DNA from: Streptomyces hygroscopicus
GTDB lineage: Bacteria; Actinomycetota; Actinomycetes; Streptomycetales; Streptomycetaceae
Length of the DNA stretch: 64,000 nt
Reading direction: 5' to 3'
NCBI RefSeq assembly: GCF_026168105.1
Contig: NZ_LBMW01000005.1
Span: 124,001 to 188,000 of the forward strand
The notes under the pieces are model-generated. The model was not told the origin of the DNA, searched no databases, and worked only from the letters and a program-made list of their open reading frames with translations. Shown piece after piece: positions 1 through 8,238 of the stretch (the stretch's first letter is position 1; each line of letters begins with the position of its first letter). The position numbers and the translations under genes were made by a program.

Positions 1-267
1 ACGCGCCTGGCTGTGCACCGGGAGACCGGGGACCGCAGCCGGCTGATGCTGGACATCGGGGGCTACCGCGCCAAGAAGCGTGCAGAGCTCTCGGAGCTGG
101 GCGCCAAGGCTGCTGCAGAGGTCAAGAGCACCGGCGAGCCCGTGAAACTCAAGCCGATGTCGCCCTTCGAGCGCAAGGTGGTGCATGACGCGGTCAAGGC
201 CGCGGGCCTGCGCAGCGAGTCCGAGGGCGAGGAGCCGCAGCGCTTCGTCATCGTGCTGCCCGCCTGA
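1..267 (+). CDS. jag: Jag/KhpB RNA-binding protein, C-terminal part (truncated by window edge)
   Basis: The reading frame is open from base 1, so the start lies upstream. The visible 88 residues carry the R3H signature (GGYRAKKRAEL, then SPFERKVVHDAV and SEGEEPQR), which binds single-stranded nucleic acid. Jag/KhpB proteins have a KH domain followed by R3H and act as RNA chaperones linked to cell elongation and division. The KH part must lie outside the window. The gene is followed by a strong hairpin and then rsmG, the usual order jag-rsmG-parAB beside yidC/rpmH near oriC. Family assignment is secure; the cellular role in this organism is inferred. Confidence 0.92.
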   Translation, partial: TRLAVHRETGDRSRLMLDIGGYRAKKRAELSELGAKAAAEVKSTGEPVKLKPMSPFERKVVHDAVKAAGLRSESEGEEPQRFVIVLPA

Positions 268-285
268 TTCGGTCCGTACGTTTCT

Positions 286-316
286 TCGGCCCCGTCTGTA
301 GCGCAGGCGGGGCCGA
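286..316 (+). terminator. Rho-independent-like hairpin after jag
   Basis: Arms tcggccccg (286-294) and cggggccga (308-316) pair perfectly, with a further ctg/cag pair inside the loop. It sits 19 bases after the jag stop. There is no long T-tract, as is common in Streptomyces. Confidence 0.7.
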
Positions 317-428
317 ACTTTGTCAGCCTGGTAGTGCCCTCGGGGCTGCGGTCCCGGCAGCCGGTAGTTCCTGTTAGTCCTGGTGATCTGCGCTCAGTGC
401 GCCCATGCGGTACGGAAGGACGGTCCCC

Positions 429-1145
429 GTGACGGAGGCAGCAGAGCTTCCCCCTGCGCCCGAGAAGGCGCGCGAGGTGTTCGGCGATCGCTTCGCGGAC
501 GCGGTCCGCTACGCGGAGCTGCTTGCCGAAGCAGGTGTGCAGCGCGGCCTGATCGGCCCACGGGAAGTGCCCCGGTTGTGGGAACGGCATCTGCTGAACT
601 GTGCGGTGCTCTCGGAGGTCGTCCCCGACGGGGTGACCGTGTGTGATGTCGGCTCCGGCGCAGGGCTGCCCGGCATCCCGCTTGCGCTCGTCCGGGAGGA
701 CCTGAAGATCACGCTGCTCGAGCCGCTGCTGCGGCGCACCAACTTCCTCACCGAGGTCGTCGAGCTGCTCGGCCTCGACCATGTGACCGTCGTCCGTGGG
801 CGGGCCGAGGAGGTCATGGGCAAGATCCAGCCCGTCCATGTCGTGACCGCGCGCGCGGTGGCTCCGTTGGACCGCCTGGCCACCTGGGGCATTCCGCTGC
901 TGCGCCCGTACGGGGAGATGCTGGCACTCAAGGGCGACACCGCGGAGGAGGAGCTGAAGAGCGCCGCCACCGCTCTGACCAAGCTCGGCGCTGTGGAGAC
1001 GTCCATCCTGCATGTCGGCGAAGGAGTGGTGGACCCGCTCTCGACGGTGGTGCGCGTGGAGGTCGGGGAGAGCCCGGGAGGTGTGCGCTTCGCCGCCAAG
1101 AGGGCGAAGGCGGCCAGGACGGGGCGGGCGCGGCGGCGTCGTTGA
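429..1145 (+). CDS. rsmG: 16S rRNA (guanine-N7)-methyltransferase RsmG (GidB)
   Basis: This 238-residue enzyme uses S-adenosylmethionine to methylate N7 of G527 (E. coli numbering) in the 530 loop of 16S rRNA; loss gives low-level streptomycin resistance in several bacteria. The SAM-binding motif I, VCDVGSGAGLPGIPLA, is at about residues 71-86, and the family motif RAVAPL is further on. I chose the GTG at 429 because ggaagga ends 8 bases upstream; an ATG at 405 in the same frame has no such site. The C-terminal tail is rich in Arg and Lys. It sits between jag and parA as in most actinobacteria. Confidence 0.93.
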   Translation: MTEAAELPPAPEKAREVFGDRFADAVRYAELLAEAGVQRGLIGPREVPRLWERHLLNCAVLSEVVPDGVTVCDVGSGAGLPGIPLALVREDLKITLLEPLLRRTNFLTEVVELLGLDHVTVVRGRAEEVMGKIQPVHVVTARAVAPLDRLATWGIPLLRPYGEMLALKGDTAEEELKSAATALTKLGAVETSILHVGEGVVDPLSTVVRVEVGESPGGVRFAAKRAKAARTGRARRRR

Positions 1146-1481
1146 CCGGAGACATCGGCTTCGTTGGGTCGGCGGTGAGCTGATCCGCGCTGACGACTCG
1201 GCGTACTCCACACAAGCTGCCGAACCTACGCATCTCGGAGTGTCGCGGAGGCCCAGCCCGAGCTGCTGTGCATCGTGTTTCACGTGAAACGTCGCTCACT
1301 GCTGCACGGCATCATCAGTCGCGGCCGGGCCGCTGCCGAACCCCGCGACCGGAAACCTCTCGGATCCCTCGGAGAACCGTCCACACCTGGCGCCATGCCC
1401 CCCGTGGAGGGCACGGAGTTGTCCACAGAGGTGGATTTCTCCACAGAAGACCAGACCTCACTGGTTCACGACCCCGAAGAC
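1146..1481. promoter_or_regulatory. parAB upstream region with parS and DnaA-box-like sequences
   Basis: This 336-base stretch has no convincing gene. It contains one perfect parS (1277-1290) and three DnaA-box-like nonamers: ccgtccaca at 1377, ttgtccaca at 1419 (matches the streptomycete consensus) and ttctccaca at 1437. In S. coelicolor parAB is known to have a constitutive and a sporulation-induced promoter here; I could not place the promoter hexamers with confidence. The parA frame is open from 1275, so part of this may be translated if an upstream start is used. Confidence 0.55.
1277..1290. other. parS site (perfect)
   Basis: Perfect 14-base palindrome gtttcacgtgaaac, the ParB nucleation site, upstream of parA. 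Confidence 0.95.
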
Positions 1482-2555
1482 ATGGGAGGCTCTGTTCATT
1501 GCGAGCCTGAAGTCGAGGAGAGTGAATCCTTGCGGTCCAACGCCAACATCGCGGGACCGATGACCGATCCGGTCCCCGGTCCCCGTACCGAGTCGATGGG
1601 GGAGGATGTTTCACGTGAAACACCGCCTCCGATGGACGACACTCCCATCGGTCGTGCTGCCCAACTTGCGGTGGAGGCACTGGGGCGCGCCGGTGAAGGC
1701 CTGCCACGGCCCGAGCAGACCCGGGTCGTCGTGGTCGCCAACCAGAAAGGCGGGGTGGGCAAGACCACGACGACGGTCAACCTCGCAGCCTCTCTCGCCC
1801 TGCACGGAGGCCGCGTCCTGGTGATCGATCTCGATCCTCAGGGCAACGCCTCTACGGCCCTGGGAATCGACCACCACGCCGAAGTTCCTTCCATCTACGA
1901 CGTGTTGGTGGAGAGCAAGCCGCTCGCAGAGGTCGTCCAGCCTGTCCCTGATGTCGAGGGTCTCTTCTGCGCTCCCGCCACGATCGATCTCGCCGGTGCG
2001 GAGATCGAGCTGGTGTCCCTGGTGGCGCGAGAGAGCCGGCTACAACGGGCAATTCAGGCCTACGAACAGCCGCTGGATTACATCCTCATCGACTGCCCGC
2101 CCTCGCTGGGTCTGCTGACGGTCAATGCACTGGTCGCCGGGCAGGAGGTCCTCATCCCCATCCAGTGCGAGTACTACGCATTGGAAGGCCTGGGTCAGTT
2201 GCTGCGCAACGTGGACCTCGTTCGGGGACATCTCAACCCCGCCCTGCATGTGTCGACCATCCTGCTCACCATGTACGACGGCCGGACCCGCCTGGCATCC
2301 CAGGTCGCGGACGAGGTGCGCAGCCACTTCGGCGACGAGGTGTTGAGGACGAGCATTCCCCGCTCGGTCCGCATCTCCGAGGCGCCGAGTTATGGACAGA
2401 CGGTGCTGACCTACGATCCAGGATCGAGTGGTGCTCTCTCTTATCTTGAGGCGGCACGTGAAATCGCGCTGAAGGGCGTTGGCGTCGCGTACGACGCACA
2501 GCAGGCCCATATCGGCGCCCAGACGGAACAGAGCATGGTGGAGGGGATCCAGTGA
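1482..2555 (+). CDS. parA: Chromosome partitioning ATPase ParA
   Basis: ParA is a deviant Walker-type ATPase that binds non-specific DNA and, in Streptomyces, forms filaments in aerial hyphae to move ParB-parS complexes before sporulation. The deviant Walker [15 protein letters not shown] begins about residue 89 of this 357-residue version, with a Walker A' DLDPQGNAS and Walker B IDCPPSLG after it. The start is uncertain. The frame is open from 1275, but a start there would put a parS in the first codons. Candidates are ATG 1395, ATG 1482, and TTG 1530, which has gaggag 9 bases upstream. I kept ATG 1482. A second parS (1608-1621) lies inside the N-terminal coding part. The stop overlaps the parB start by 4 bases (gtga). 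Confidence 0.93.
   Translation: MGGSVHCEPEVEESESLRSNANIAGPMTDPVPGPRTESMGEDVSRETPPPMDDTPIGRAAQLAVEALGRAGEGLPRPEQTRVVVVANQKGGVGKTTTTVNLAASLALHGGRVLVIDLDPQGNASTALGIDHHAEVPSIYDVLVESKPLAEVVQPVPDVEGLFCAPATIDLAGAEIELVSLVARESRLQRAIQAYEQPLDYILIDCPPSLGLLTVNALVAGQEVLIPIQCEYYALEGLGQLLRNVDLVRGHLNPALHVSTILLTMYDGRTRLASQVADEVRSHFGDEVLRTSIPRSVRISEAPSYGQTVLTYDPGSSGALSYLEAAREIALKGVGVAYDAQQAHIGAQTEQSMVEGIQ
1608..1621. other. parS site (perfect, inside parA)
   Basis: Perfect gtttcacgtgaaac inside parA, encoding part of VSRET in the poorly conserved N-terminal extension. Confidence 0.95.
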
Positions 2556-3652
2556 GCGAGCGACGGAGGGGGCTGGGCCGCGGTCTCGGCGCACTGATCC
2601 CTGCTGCCCCAACAGGGGAGAAGCCGACAGTTCCGGCTGCGGCGGGCGGCGGCACGTCCGCCTCACCGGCCGTGCCCGTTCTGACGACGGACCGTGGAGT
2701 GGCGGCCGCGAAGGTGGCCACACTGCCGTCTGTTTCACATGAAACCGAGGAGCCGTCGATGAACGGCGCCGGGGAGACGCCGAGGGCTTCTCTCGGTGCC
2801 CACTTCGCCGAGCTGCCCCTGGACTCCATCACTCCGAACCCTCGCCAGCCCCGCGAGGTGTTCGACGAGGATGCCCTCGCCGAGCTGATCACCTCCATCC
2901 AGGAGGTAGGGCTTCTCCAGCCCATCGTGGTGCGTCAGGTGGGGCCGGCTCGCTATGAGCTGATCATGGGTGAGCGGCGCTGGCGAGCTTGCCGTGAGGC
3001 CGGTCTCGAGGCCATTCCCGCGATCGTACGGGCGACGGACGACGAGAAGCTCCTCCTGGACGCTCTCCTGGAGAACCTGCACCGGGCTCAGCTGAATCCG
3101 CTGGAAGAGGCGGCGGCCTATGACCAGCTCCTCAAGGACTTCAACTGTACCCATGATCAGCTGGCGGACCGCATCGGCCGATCCCGCCCGCAGGTCTCCA
3201 ACACGCTGCGTCTGCTGAAGCTGTCCCCAGCGGTGCAGCGCAGGGTGGCGGCCGGGGTGCTGTCCGCTGGACACGCCCGAGCCCTGCTGTCCGTGGAGGA
3301 CTCCGAGGAGCAGGACCGCCTGGCTCATCGCATCGTGGCCGAGGGCCTCTCCGTCAGGGCGGTCGAGGAGATCGTCACGCTCATGGGGTCCCGGCCGCAG
3401 AGCGCCCCCCGCTCCAAGGGGCCGCGCGCCGGTGCTCGTGTCTCTCCGGCCCTCAGCGAGCTGGCCACCCGGCTCTCGGACCGCTTCGAGACCCGGGTGA
3501 AGGTTGACCTCGGCCAGAAGAAGGGAAAGATCACCGTCGAGTTCGCATCGATGGAGGATCTTGAGCGGATCCTCGGAACCCTGGCTCCGGGCGAGGGTCC
3601 GGTTCTTCAGCAGGGCCTTCAGGACGGTGCTCCTGAGGAGCCGGAGGACTGA
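2552..3652 (+). CDS. parB: Chromosome partitioning protein ParB (CTPase DNA clamp)
   Basis: ParB binds parS, loads as a CTP-dependent sliding clamp and spreads to form the segrosome that ParA moves. In 366 residues the order is: N-terminal ParA-interaction segment ([13 protein letters not shown]), a variable linker, the ParB/Srx CTP-binding fold with NPRQPR and GERRWRA, a helix-turn-helix ([22 protein letters not shown], about 190-215), and a C-terminal dimerisation domain. GTG start overlaps the parA stop (gtga), so the two are translationally coupled. A one-base-variant parS lies in the linker-coding part. A hairpin follows at 3694-3732. The many parS sites in this window are its targets. 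Confidence 0.96.
   Translation: MSERRRGLGRGLGALIPAAPTGEKPTVPAAAGGGTSASPAVPVLTTDRGVAAAKVATLPSVSHETEEPSMNGAGETPRASLGAHFAELPLDSITPNPRQPREVFDEDALAELITSIQEVGLLQPIVVRQVGPARYELIMGERRWRACREAGLEAIPAIVRATDDEKLLLDALLENLHRAQLNPLEEAAAYDQLLKDFNCTHDQLADRIGRSRPQVSNTLRLLKLSPAVQRRVAAGVLSAGHARALLSVEDSEEQDRLAHRIVAEGLSVRAVEEIVTLMGSRPQSAPRSKGPRAGARVSPALSELATRLSDRFETRVKVDLGQKKGKITVEFASMEDLERILGTLAPGEGPVLQQGLQDGAPEEPED
2732..2745. other. parS-like site inside parB (one mismatch)
   Basis: gtttcacatgaaac, differing from consensus by one centre base (cacgtg to cacatg). Sits in the linker-coding part of parB. Binding strength is unknown. Confidence 0.55.
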
Positions 3653-3693
3653 GCCGGCAGGTGGGCGACAGATTTCGATCGGCCGACCACCAG

Positions 3694-3732
3694 AGCGGAC
3701 CATGTCCGGTGTGTACCGGAACACGGTCCGCT
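3694..3732 (+). terminator. Terminator hairpin after parB
   Basis: Outer arms agcggacc (3694-3701) and ggtccgct (3725-3732), with inner arms tccggt and accgga, followed by ctctttgctttc. Lies 42 bases after the parB stop. Confidence 0.7.
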
Positions 3733-3832
3733 CTTTGCTTTCAGGCAGTATCGATGCAATCGCATCATGGATACGATGTTTTGGGGTATGGCGCATCCAC
3801 CTGACGGCACCTTCATCGGGGAGGCGGGGGCC

Positions 3833-4090
3833 ATGCGAACCGTGAGCCGTACCGGACTGGTGACCGCGGGCCTGAGCCTGGGGGCGCTCGGCGGCTTCGT
3901 CGGCAGCCTGCTCAGGGAGCGGAGCGCTCTGACAGCCGCCCGCACTGCTGCGGGCGAAGGAAGCGAGGAACTGCCTTCATGGGGCGTCGGCTCGTACCGC
4001 TCACGCTGGACAACCTTCCCGACCTTCCCAACCGCTGTCGCGCGTGTGTCTTCTGGGAGCTGGATCCCGTCAGCAGCGAAGCGGCGGTAA
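3833..4090 (+). CDS. Possible small membrane protein overlapping the next gene (doubtful)
   Basis: An 85-codon frame starting at ATG 3833, preceded by ggggaggcggggg. Its first half encodes one hydrophobic helix (LVTAGLSLGALGGFVG) followed by charged residues. The second half overlaps the GNAT gene by about 110 bases in another frame and looks like its shadow. Either this is a short single-pass protein, or the stretch 3733-3978 is simply the leader of the GNAT gene. I do not recognise it, and nothing else was seen in this intergenic stretch. Confidence 0.25.
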   Translation: MRTVSRTGLVTAGLSLGALGGFVGSLLRERSALTAARTAAGEGSEELPSWGVGSYRSRWTTFPTFPTAVARVSSGSWIPSAAKRR

Positions 4091-4596
4091 AGGCCGGCAC
4101 GGCCGCGCTGGAGAAGGAGGCATGGATCTCCGCGGTCCTCCTGGATTGGGGATCCTGCGGGCGTGTCGCCTACGTGGACGAGGTACCAGTGGGCTTTGTG
4201 CTGTATGCGCCGCCTGCCTATGTTCCGCGGTCGACGGCGTTCCCCACGAGTCCGATGTCACCGGATGCCGTTCAGCTGATGACCGCCTTTATCCTGCCCG
4301 GATATCAGGGTCAGGGACTCGGGCGTGTGATGGTCCAGACGGTCGCCAAGGACTTGCTCCGCCGCGGCTTCAGGGCGATCGAGGCCTTCGGCGACGCACG
4401 CTGGAAAGAGCCTGCGTGCCTCCTGCCCGCGGAGCACCTCCTGGCGGTGGGCTTCAAGACCGTACGCCCGCACCCGACGTATCCGCGGCTGAGGCTGGAG
4501 CTCCGCACCACGCTCTCCTGGAAGGAAGACGTCGAACTGGCGCTGGACCGTCTGCTGGGGGCTGTACAGAAGGAGCCCGCGCTGCGCCCGCTGTGA
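3979..4596 (+). CDS. GNAT-family N-acetyltransferase downstream of parB
   Basis: A 205-residue protein that begins MGRRLVPLTLDNLPDLP and holds one GNAT fold. The acetyl-CoA pyrophosphate-binding loop is visible as GYQGQGLGRVMVQ (about residues 113-125), after the beta-strand AVQLMTAFILP. The substrate is unknown. It lies between parB and the convergent trxA, and a homologous gene of unknown function occupies the same place in other actinobacteria (mycobacterial Rv3916c is a likely equivalent, from memory). Possible Shine-Dalgarno: the ggaag and gagg runs upstream of ATG 3979. A hairpin and a parS follow the stop. Confidence 0.85.
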   Translation: MGRRLVPLTLDNLPDLPNRCRACVFWELDPVSSEAAVKAGTAALEKEAWISAVLLDWGSCGRVAYVDEVPVGFVLYAPPAYVPRSTAFPTSPMSPDAVQLMTAFILPGYQGQGLGRVMVQTVAKDLLRRGFRAIEAFGDARWKEPACLLPAEHLLAVGFKTVRPHPTYPRLRLELRTTLSWKEDVELALDRLLGAVQKEPALRPL

Positions 4597-4638
4597 TCGA
4601 TGGCCGTTGTGCTCGTGAGCACCTCACGTCATGCGAAT

Positions 4639-4662
4639 GGGCCAGCCCTTTCGGACTGGCCC
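4639..4662 (+). terminator. Hairpin between GNAT gene and trxA
   Basis: Arms gggccag (4639-4645) and ctggccc (4656-4662) with a 10-base loop, 42 bases after the GNAT stop and directly followed by a parS. May serve both convergent genes. Confidence 0.6.
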
Positions 4663-4668
4663 GTTCGT

Positions 4669-4682
4669 GTTTCACGTGAAAC
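4669..4682. other. parS site (perfect, convergent junction)
   Basis: Perfect gtttcacgtgaaac between the converging GNAT gene and trxA. Confidence 0.95.
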
Positions 4683-4713
4683 ATCGCCGCCCCTGGTTCA
4701 GCGGCGTCGCCGC

Positions 4714-5046
4714 TCACTCGGCGATGAAGTCCTCGAGGTCGCGGACGATGGCGGCCTTGGGCTTGGCGCCAACGATGGTCTTGGCGACCTCGCCACCCTG
4801 GTAGACGTTCAGAGTTGGGATCGACATGACGCCGTACTTGGCGGCCGTACCCGGGTTCTCGTCGATGTTGAGCTTGACGACCTCGATCTTGTCACCGTAC
4901 TCGGCGGCGATCGCCTCGAGGGACGGAGCGATCTGGCGGCACGGACCGCACCAGGCGGCCCAGAAGTCCACCAGGACGGGCTTGTCGCTCTTGAGGACGT
5001 CCTGCTCGAAGGAATCGTCGGTCACGTTCTTCAGGGTGCCGGCCAC
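4714..5046 (-). CDS. trxA: Thioredoxin
   Basis: A 110-residue cytoplasmic thioredoxin that reduces protein disulfides and is recharged by TrxB. The redox motif WCGPC is at residues 32-36 in the context VDFWAAWCGPCRQIAP, and the cis-proline loop MSIPTL follows. Length and motifs are canonical. It is the second gene of a trxB-trxA operon, 44 bases downstream of trxB, so it should share the SigR-type promoter upstream of trxB. Shine-Dalgarno aaggag precedes the ATG. Confidence 0.97.
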   Translation of the reverse strand: MAGTLKNVTDDSFEQDVLKSDKPVLVDFWAAWCGPCRQIAPSLEAIAAEYGDKIEVVKLNIDENPGTAAKYGVMSIPTLNVYQGGEVAKTIVGAKPKAAIVRDLEDFIAE

Positions 5047-5090
5047 GGCGAGGCTCCTTAACTAGGTGGGGAGTAGGGGCGGGAAGGGGG

Positions 5091-6062
5091 TCAGACGGTG
5101 GTCTTCTCGGGCTCGGCCTGCTGCTCGCTGTCCGCGAGGGCCGCGAGGAAACGCTCGGCGTCGAGGGCGGCGGAGCAGCCGGTGCCAGCCGCGGTGATCG
5201 CCTGGCGGTAGGTGTGGTCGACGACGTCGCCGGCGCCGAAGACGCCGGTGAGGTTGGTCCGGGTGGAGGGTGAGGTGACCTTCAGGTACCCCTCCTCGTC
5301 CAGTTCCAGCTGGCCCTTGAAGAGCTCGGTGCGCGGGTCGTGTCCGATTGCGATGAACAGGCCGGTCACCGGCAGCTCCGTGAGCTCTCCGGTCTTCAGG
5401 TTGCGCAGCGTCAGGCTCTCGAGCTTCGGGTCGCCCTTGATCTCGGCGACCTCGCTGTCCCAGACAAAGCTGATCTTCGGGTCGGCGAAGGCGCGTTCCT
5501 GCATGGCCTTGGACGCGCGCAGGGTGTCACGGCGGTGGACGACGGTGACGGACTTGGCGAAGCGGGAGAGGAAGGTGGCCTCCTCCATAGCGGTGTCGCC
5601 GCCGCCGATCACGGCGATGTCCTGGTCCTTGAAGAAGAAGCCGTCACAGGTGGCGCACCAGGACACACCACGGCCAGAGAGGGCATCCTCGTTCGGCAGG
5701 CCCAGCTTGCGGTGCTGAGAGCCGGTGGCGACGATGACGGACTTCGCCTTGTGGACAGTGCCGACGGTGTCCGTAACGGTCTTGATCTCACCGGTGAGGT
5801 CGACGGCGACGACGTCGTCCGGGACCAGCTCGGCACCGAAGCGCTCGGCCTGCGCACGCATGTTGTCCATGAGCTCGGGGCCCATGATGCCGTCCTGGAA
5901 GCCGGGGAAGTTTTCGACTTCGGTGGTGTTCATCAGGGCTCCGCCCGCGGTGACGGCACCTTCGAACACCAGCGGCTTCAGCGACGCGCGCGCGGTGTAG
6001 AGCGCCGCCGTGTAGCCGGCGGGCCCGGAGCCGATGATGATCACGTTACGGACGTCGCTCAC
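5091..6062 (-). CDS. trxB: Thioredoxin reductase (NADPH)
   Basis: A 323-residue flavoenzyme transferring electrons from NADPH to thioredoxin. The FAD-binding GSGPAG is at residues 11-16, the redox-active CATC at 136-139, the NADPH-binding GGGDTAME at about 153-160, and the C-terminal FAD motif [10 protein letters not shown] is present. First gene of the trxB-trxA operon on the minus strand. A near-perfect SigR promoter lies 71 bases upstream of the start, implying induction by disulfide stress through SigR/RsrA as described in S. coelicolor. Confidence 0.97.
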   Translation of the reverse strand: MSDVRNVIIIGSGPAGYTAALYTARASLKPLVFEGAVTAGGALMNTTEVENFPGFQDGIMGPELMDNMRAQAERFGAELVPDDVVAVDLTGEIKTVTDTVGTVHKAKSVIVATGSQHRKLGLPNEDALSGRGVSWCATCDGFFFKDQDIAVIGGGDTAMEEATFLSRFAKSVTVVHRRDTLRASKAMQERAFADPKISFVWDSEVAEIKGDPKLESLTLRNLKTGELTELPVTGLFIAIGHDPRTELFKGQLELDEEGYLKVTSPSTRTNLTGVFGAGDVVDHTYRQAITAAGTGCSAALDAERFLAALADSEQQAEPEKTTV

Positions 6063-6132
6063 GGCTTCATTCCTTGTCTTTGGAGAGTGCTGCTACTGCC
6101 GGTGGGAGGCTCTCTCTGCTCTCACCCCACCC

Positions 6133-6159
6133 AACGGATCCTAAGGGGCCAGCATTCCC
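6133..6159 (-). promoter_or_regulatory. SigR-type promoter of trxBA
   Basis: On the minus strand gggaat (6159-6154) is followed, after exactly 18 bases, by gtt (6135-6133). This matches the SigR consensus GGAAT-N18-GTT known from S. coelicolor trxBA. Confidence 0.85.
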
Positions 6160-6241
6160 GGTGTGTCCGGGCACACGGAGACACGGCATCGCACACAGAT
6201 GCCAAGCGGCACTTGGGCAGGAACCGTCCCGTACAGGAGCC

Positions 6242-7165
6242 TCAGGAGCGGGCGTACGAGTGGGTCAGCAGTACCTTGCCCGTCGCGGCCGAGGACTGCA
6301 CGCACGCGGCGTCGACGATGTAGGCCGTGACCCTGGTGTTGTCGGAGGCGGCGGGCGTGACGACGAGATAGACGGCCCTTCCCTGGTACACACCCTTGTC
6401 TGCGGCGAGCAGAGCCTCGTTGGTGTGTATGGCTGTCCCGATGCAGCTCGGCACATTGACGGTGGTGTCCTGGAAGGTCTTGTTCGGCCGCATACCTGTG
6501 GACCCTGTCGTCCCGGAGTCGGATTCGGCGCTCCAGGGCCTGGCACTGCCTGATCGGCCTTCGTTCGTCTTCTTCGCTGCGAGCAGTCCCGCCACCTGGC
6601 TCTGCAGCGAGCTCTCGGAGTAGGTGTGTGCTGCGTCGGTCTCCGGGGCGGCCGTCGGTGGAGCCTTGCCCGAGTCATTGCCCAGTGTCTGCACCAGCAG
6701 CGCGCCCAGGCCGAGGGCAGCGGCCGCAATGACGGCTCCCAGGGCGACGACCCTGCGGCCGCGGCGTGTGCGTGGCGTGCGCCCCGGTCCAGTGGCTGCG
6801 CGGGCGTGCCCCGAAGGACGGTCGTCCGGGAAGGAGGGCGATGTTTCACGTGAAACATGTGCCACGGCGAGGTCGGAGGAGGGCGTATTCGCGGCGGTGT
6901 CTGGAGCCGTCGCGTTCAGGAGCGCCTCTGCGGCGAGCGCGGCGTCGATACGGCTCGCCACATCGTCGGGCATCCGCGGCGGGCCCGATACGGTGCCCAG
7001 AAGGCCGCGGATCTCCTCGAGGGAGTCATAGACGTCGGCACAGAGGGCGCAGTAGTCCAGATGCCGTCGTACGTCGGCAGTGCGGGCAGACGGAAGGAGA
7101 CCTTCGCTGAGGTCGGAGAGCTCTTCGACCTCCGGGTGCCCGGCTGTGTCGGTCGTGGATGTCAC
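6242..7165 (-). CDS. Zinc-binding anti-sigma factor (ZAS family), partner of SigM
   Basis: A 307-residue single-pass membrane protein. The cytoplasmic N-terminus has HX3CX2C (H35, C39, C42; sequence RRHLDYCALCADV), the ZAS motif that clamps ECF sigma factors. A variable linker is followed by one transmembrane helix (about 139-160) and an extracytoplasmic domain ending in a Ser/Thr-rich region and a predicted globular tail. It overlaps the upstream sigma gene by 4 bases, so sigma and anti-sigma are coupled. A perfect parS (6843-6856) is embedded in the linker codons and encodes VSRET (104-108). The position is that of mycobacterial rsmA beside sigM. Confidence 0.88.
   Translation of the reverse strand: MTSTTDTAGHPEVEELSDLSEGLLPSARTADVRRHLDYCALCADVYDSLEEIRGLLGTVSGPPRMPDDVASRIDAALAAEALLNATAPDTAANTPSSDLAVAHVSRETSPSFPDDRPSGHARAATGPGRTPRTRRGRRVVALGAVIAAAALGLGALLVQTLGNDSGKAPPTAAPETDAAHTYSESSLQSQVAGLLAAKKTNEGRSGSARPWSAESDSGTTGSTGMRPNKTFQDTTVNVPSCIGTAIHTNEALLAADKGVYQGRAVYLVVTPAASDNTRVTAYIVDAACVQSSAATGKVLLTHSYARS
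6843..6856. other. parS site (perfect, inside anti-sigma gene)
   Basis: Perfect gtttcacgtgaaac inside the coding sequence of the SigM anti-sigma factor. Confidence 0.95.
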
Positions 7166-7875
7166 GCTCGCCCACCTCCGCCCTTCACAGCAGCTGAATC
7201 GCTTGGCCCCGCTTCTCGTGGTCCCGCTGCGGGTGGGACGGATGCCCCGCGCCCCCGGTTCCGTCCGCCGTCCGACTTCTTGCCGTCCTCGCCGCCGCTC
7301 TCGGTCCGCAAGTGGGTGAGCAGCGGCAGCAGTCTCGCTCTGCCCCGGGCACAGCGGCTCTTCACGGTTCCGGTCGGAACATCGAGGATGTGGGCGGCCT
7401 CCGCCACGGGGTAGCCCTGCATGTCCACCAGGACGAGGGCGGCTCGTTGGTCGGGCGAAAGGGTGCCCAGGGCTTCCAGCAACTCGCGGTGCAGCTCGTT
7501 GCGCTCGGCCGGGGCGGATGCCGACTCATGCGGCTCCAGGAGCTGCTCCAGCCGTTCCGTGTCGTCGACGGGGGAAGTCTTCCTGGACGCGGCCTTTCGA
7601 GCGCGGTCCAGGCAGGCGTTCACTGTGATCCGGTGCAGCCAGGTCGTGACGGCCGACTGGCCGCGAAAGGTATGGGCGGCCCGGTAGGCCGAGACAAGGG
7701 CGTCCTGGACGGCGTCGGCGGCTTCCTCGCGGTCCCCCAGCGTCCGCAGGGCCACGGCCCACAGCCGGTCGCGATGCCGCCGTACGAGCTCACCGAAGGC
7801 GTCGGGGTCGCCGTCGACATGACGGGCGAGGAGATCAGAATCAGAGAATTCGGTTTGACCCGATCCGTTATCCAC
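7162..7875 (-). CDS. sigM: ECF RNA polymerase sigma factor, SigM type
   Basis: A 237-residue group IV sigma factor. Region 2 is visible as DPDAFGELVRRHRDRLW...EEAADAVQDALVSAYRAAHTFRGQSAVTTWLHRITVNACLDRAR, and region 4 as LGTLSPDQRAALVLVDMQGYPVAEAAHILDVPTGTVKSRCARGRARL. The open frame extends to 7941, but GTG 7875 is preferred: it has ggggga 5 bases upstream and begins just before the conserved core. The Gly/Arg-rich tail after region 4 is unusual in length. It is coupled to its anti-sigma factor. Gene order matches mycobacterial sigM-rsmA-trxB-trxC, hence the name; the regulon here is unknown. Confidence 0.88.
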   Translation of the reverse strand: MDNGSGQTEFSDSDLLARHVDGDPDAFGELVRRHRDRLWAVALRTLGDREEAADAVQDALVSAYRAAHTFRGQSAVTTWLHRITVNACLDRARKAASRKTSPVDDTERLEQLLEPHESASAPAERNELHRELLEALGTLSPDQRAALVLVDMQGYPVAEAAHILDVPTGTVKSRCARGRARLLPLLTHLRTESGGEDGKKSDGGRNRGRGASVPPAAGPREAGPSDSAAVKGGGGRA

Positions 7876-8012
7876 GCATTTCCCCCGAGTCCTTAGGGGA
7901 GCCAACCGTGACGCTATTACCCAACTCGGAAGCCCGACCAACAGGATGCCACAGAGTCAGGTCGGTTGAGGTGGGTGGCGAGGATCTTTCCGCGGCCGGC
8001 TCCGATGCCACC

Positions 8013-8066
8013 ATGGACGGAACCGGGGGCCCACCGAGTTGTCGAAGGGCTCCCCGTTCCGTCCAT
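8013..8066 (-). terminator. Long hairpin between pseudokinase gene and sigM
   Basis: Left arm 8013-8028 (atggacggaac, bulge, gggg) and right arm 8052-8066 pair over 15 bases with a single bulged C. It lies downstream of the pseudokinase stop and about 140 bases upstream of sigM. Nothing else coding was seen in 7876-8238; the sigM promoter should be between 7876 and 8010. Confidence 0.6.
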
Positions 8067-8238
8067 TCCGTGTTGCTGCTAGCCGCGCCCGCGGGCGTCC
8101 TGCGACCACCCGGCAGACGCCGCACTCGCCCTCGATGCGCCACGTTCCGCGGCCAACCCACGAGCCGTAGAGCGTCTTTCCGTTGCTGCACTCGGTGATC
8201 GAGCGAGCCTGACCGCTCCTGACGGTACAAGTGGCGCG

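Noticed and set aside
63..1283. Long minus-strand open frame over rsmG and jag
   Set aside because: Shadow frame caused by GC bias; no recognisable domain, overlaps well-supported genes.
1275..1481. parA start at ATG 1275
   Set aside because: The first codons would be parS itself; non-conserved sequence between 1275 and 1482. Kept as an uncertainty.
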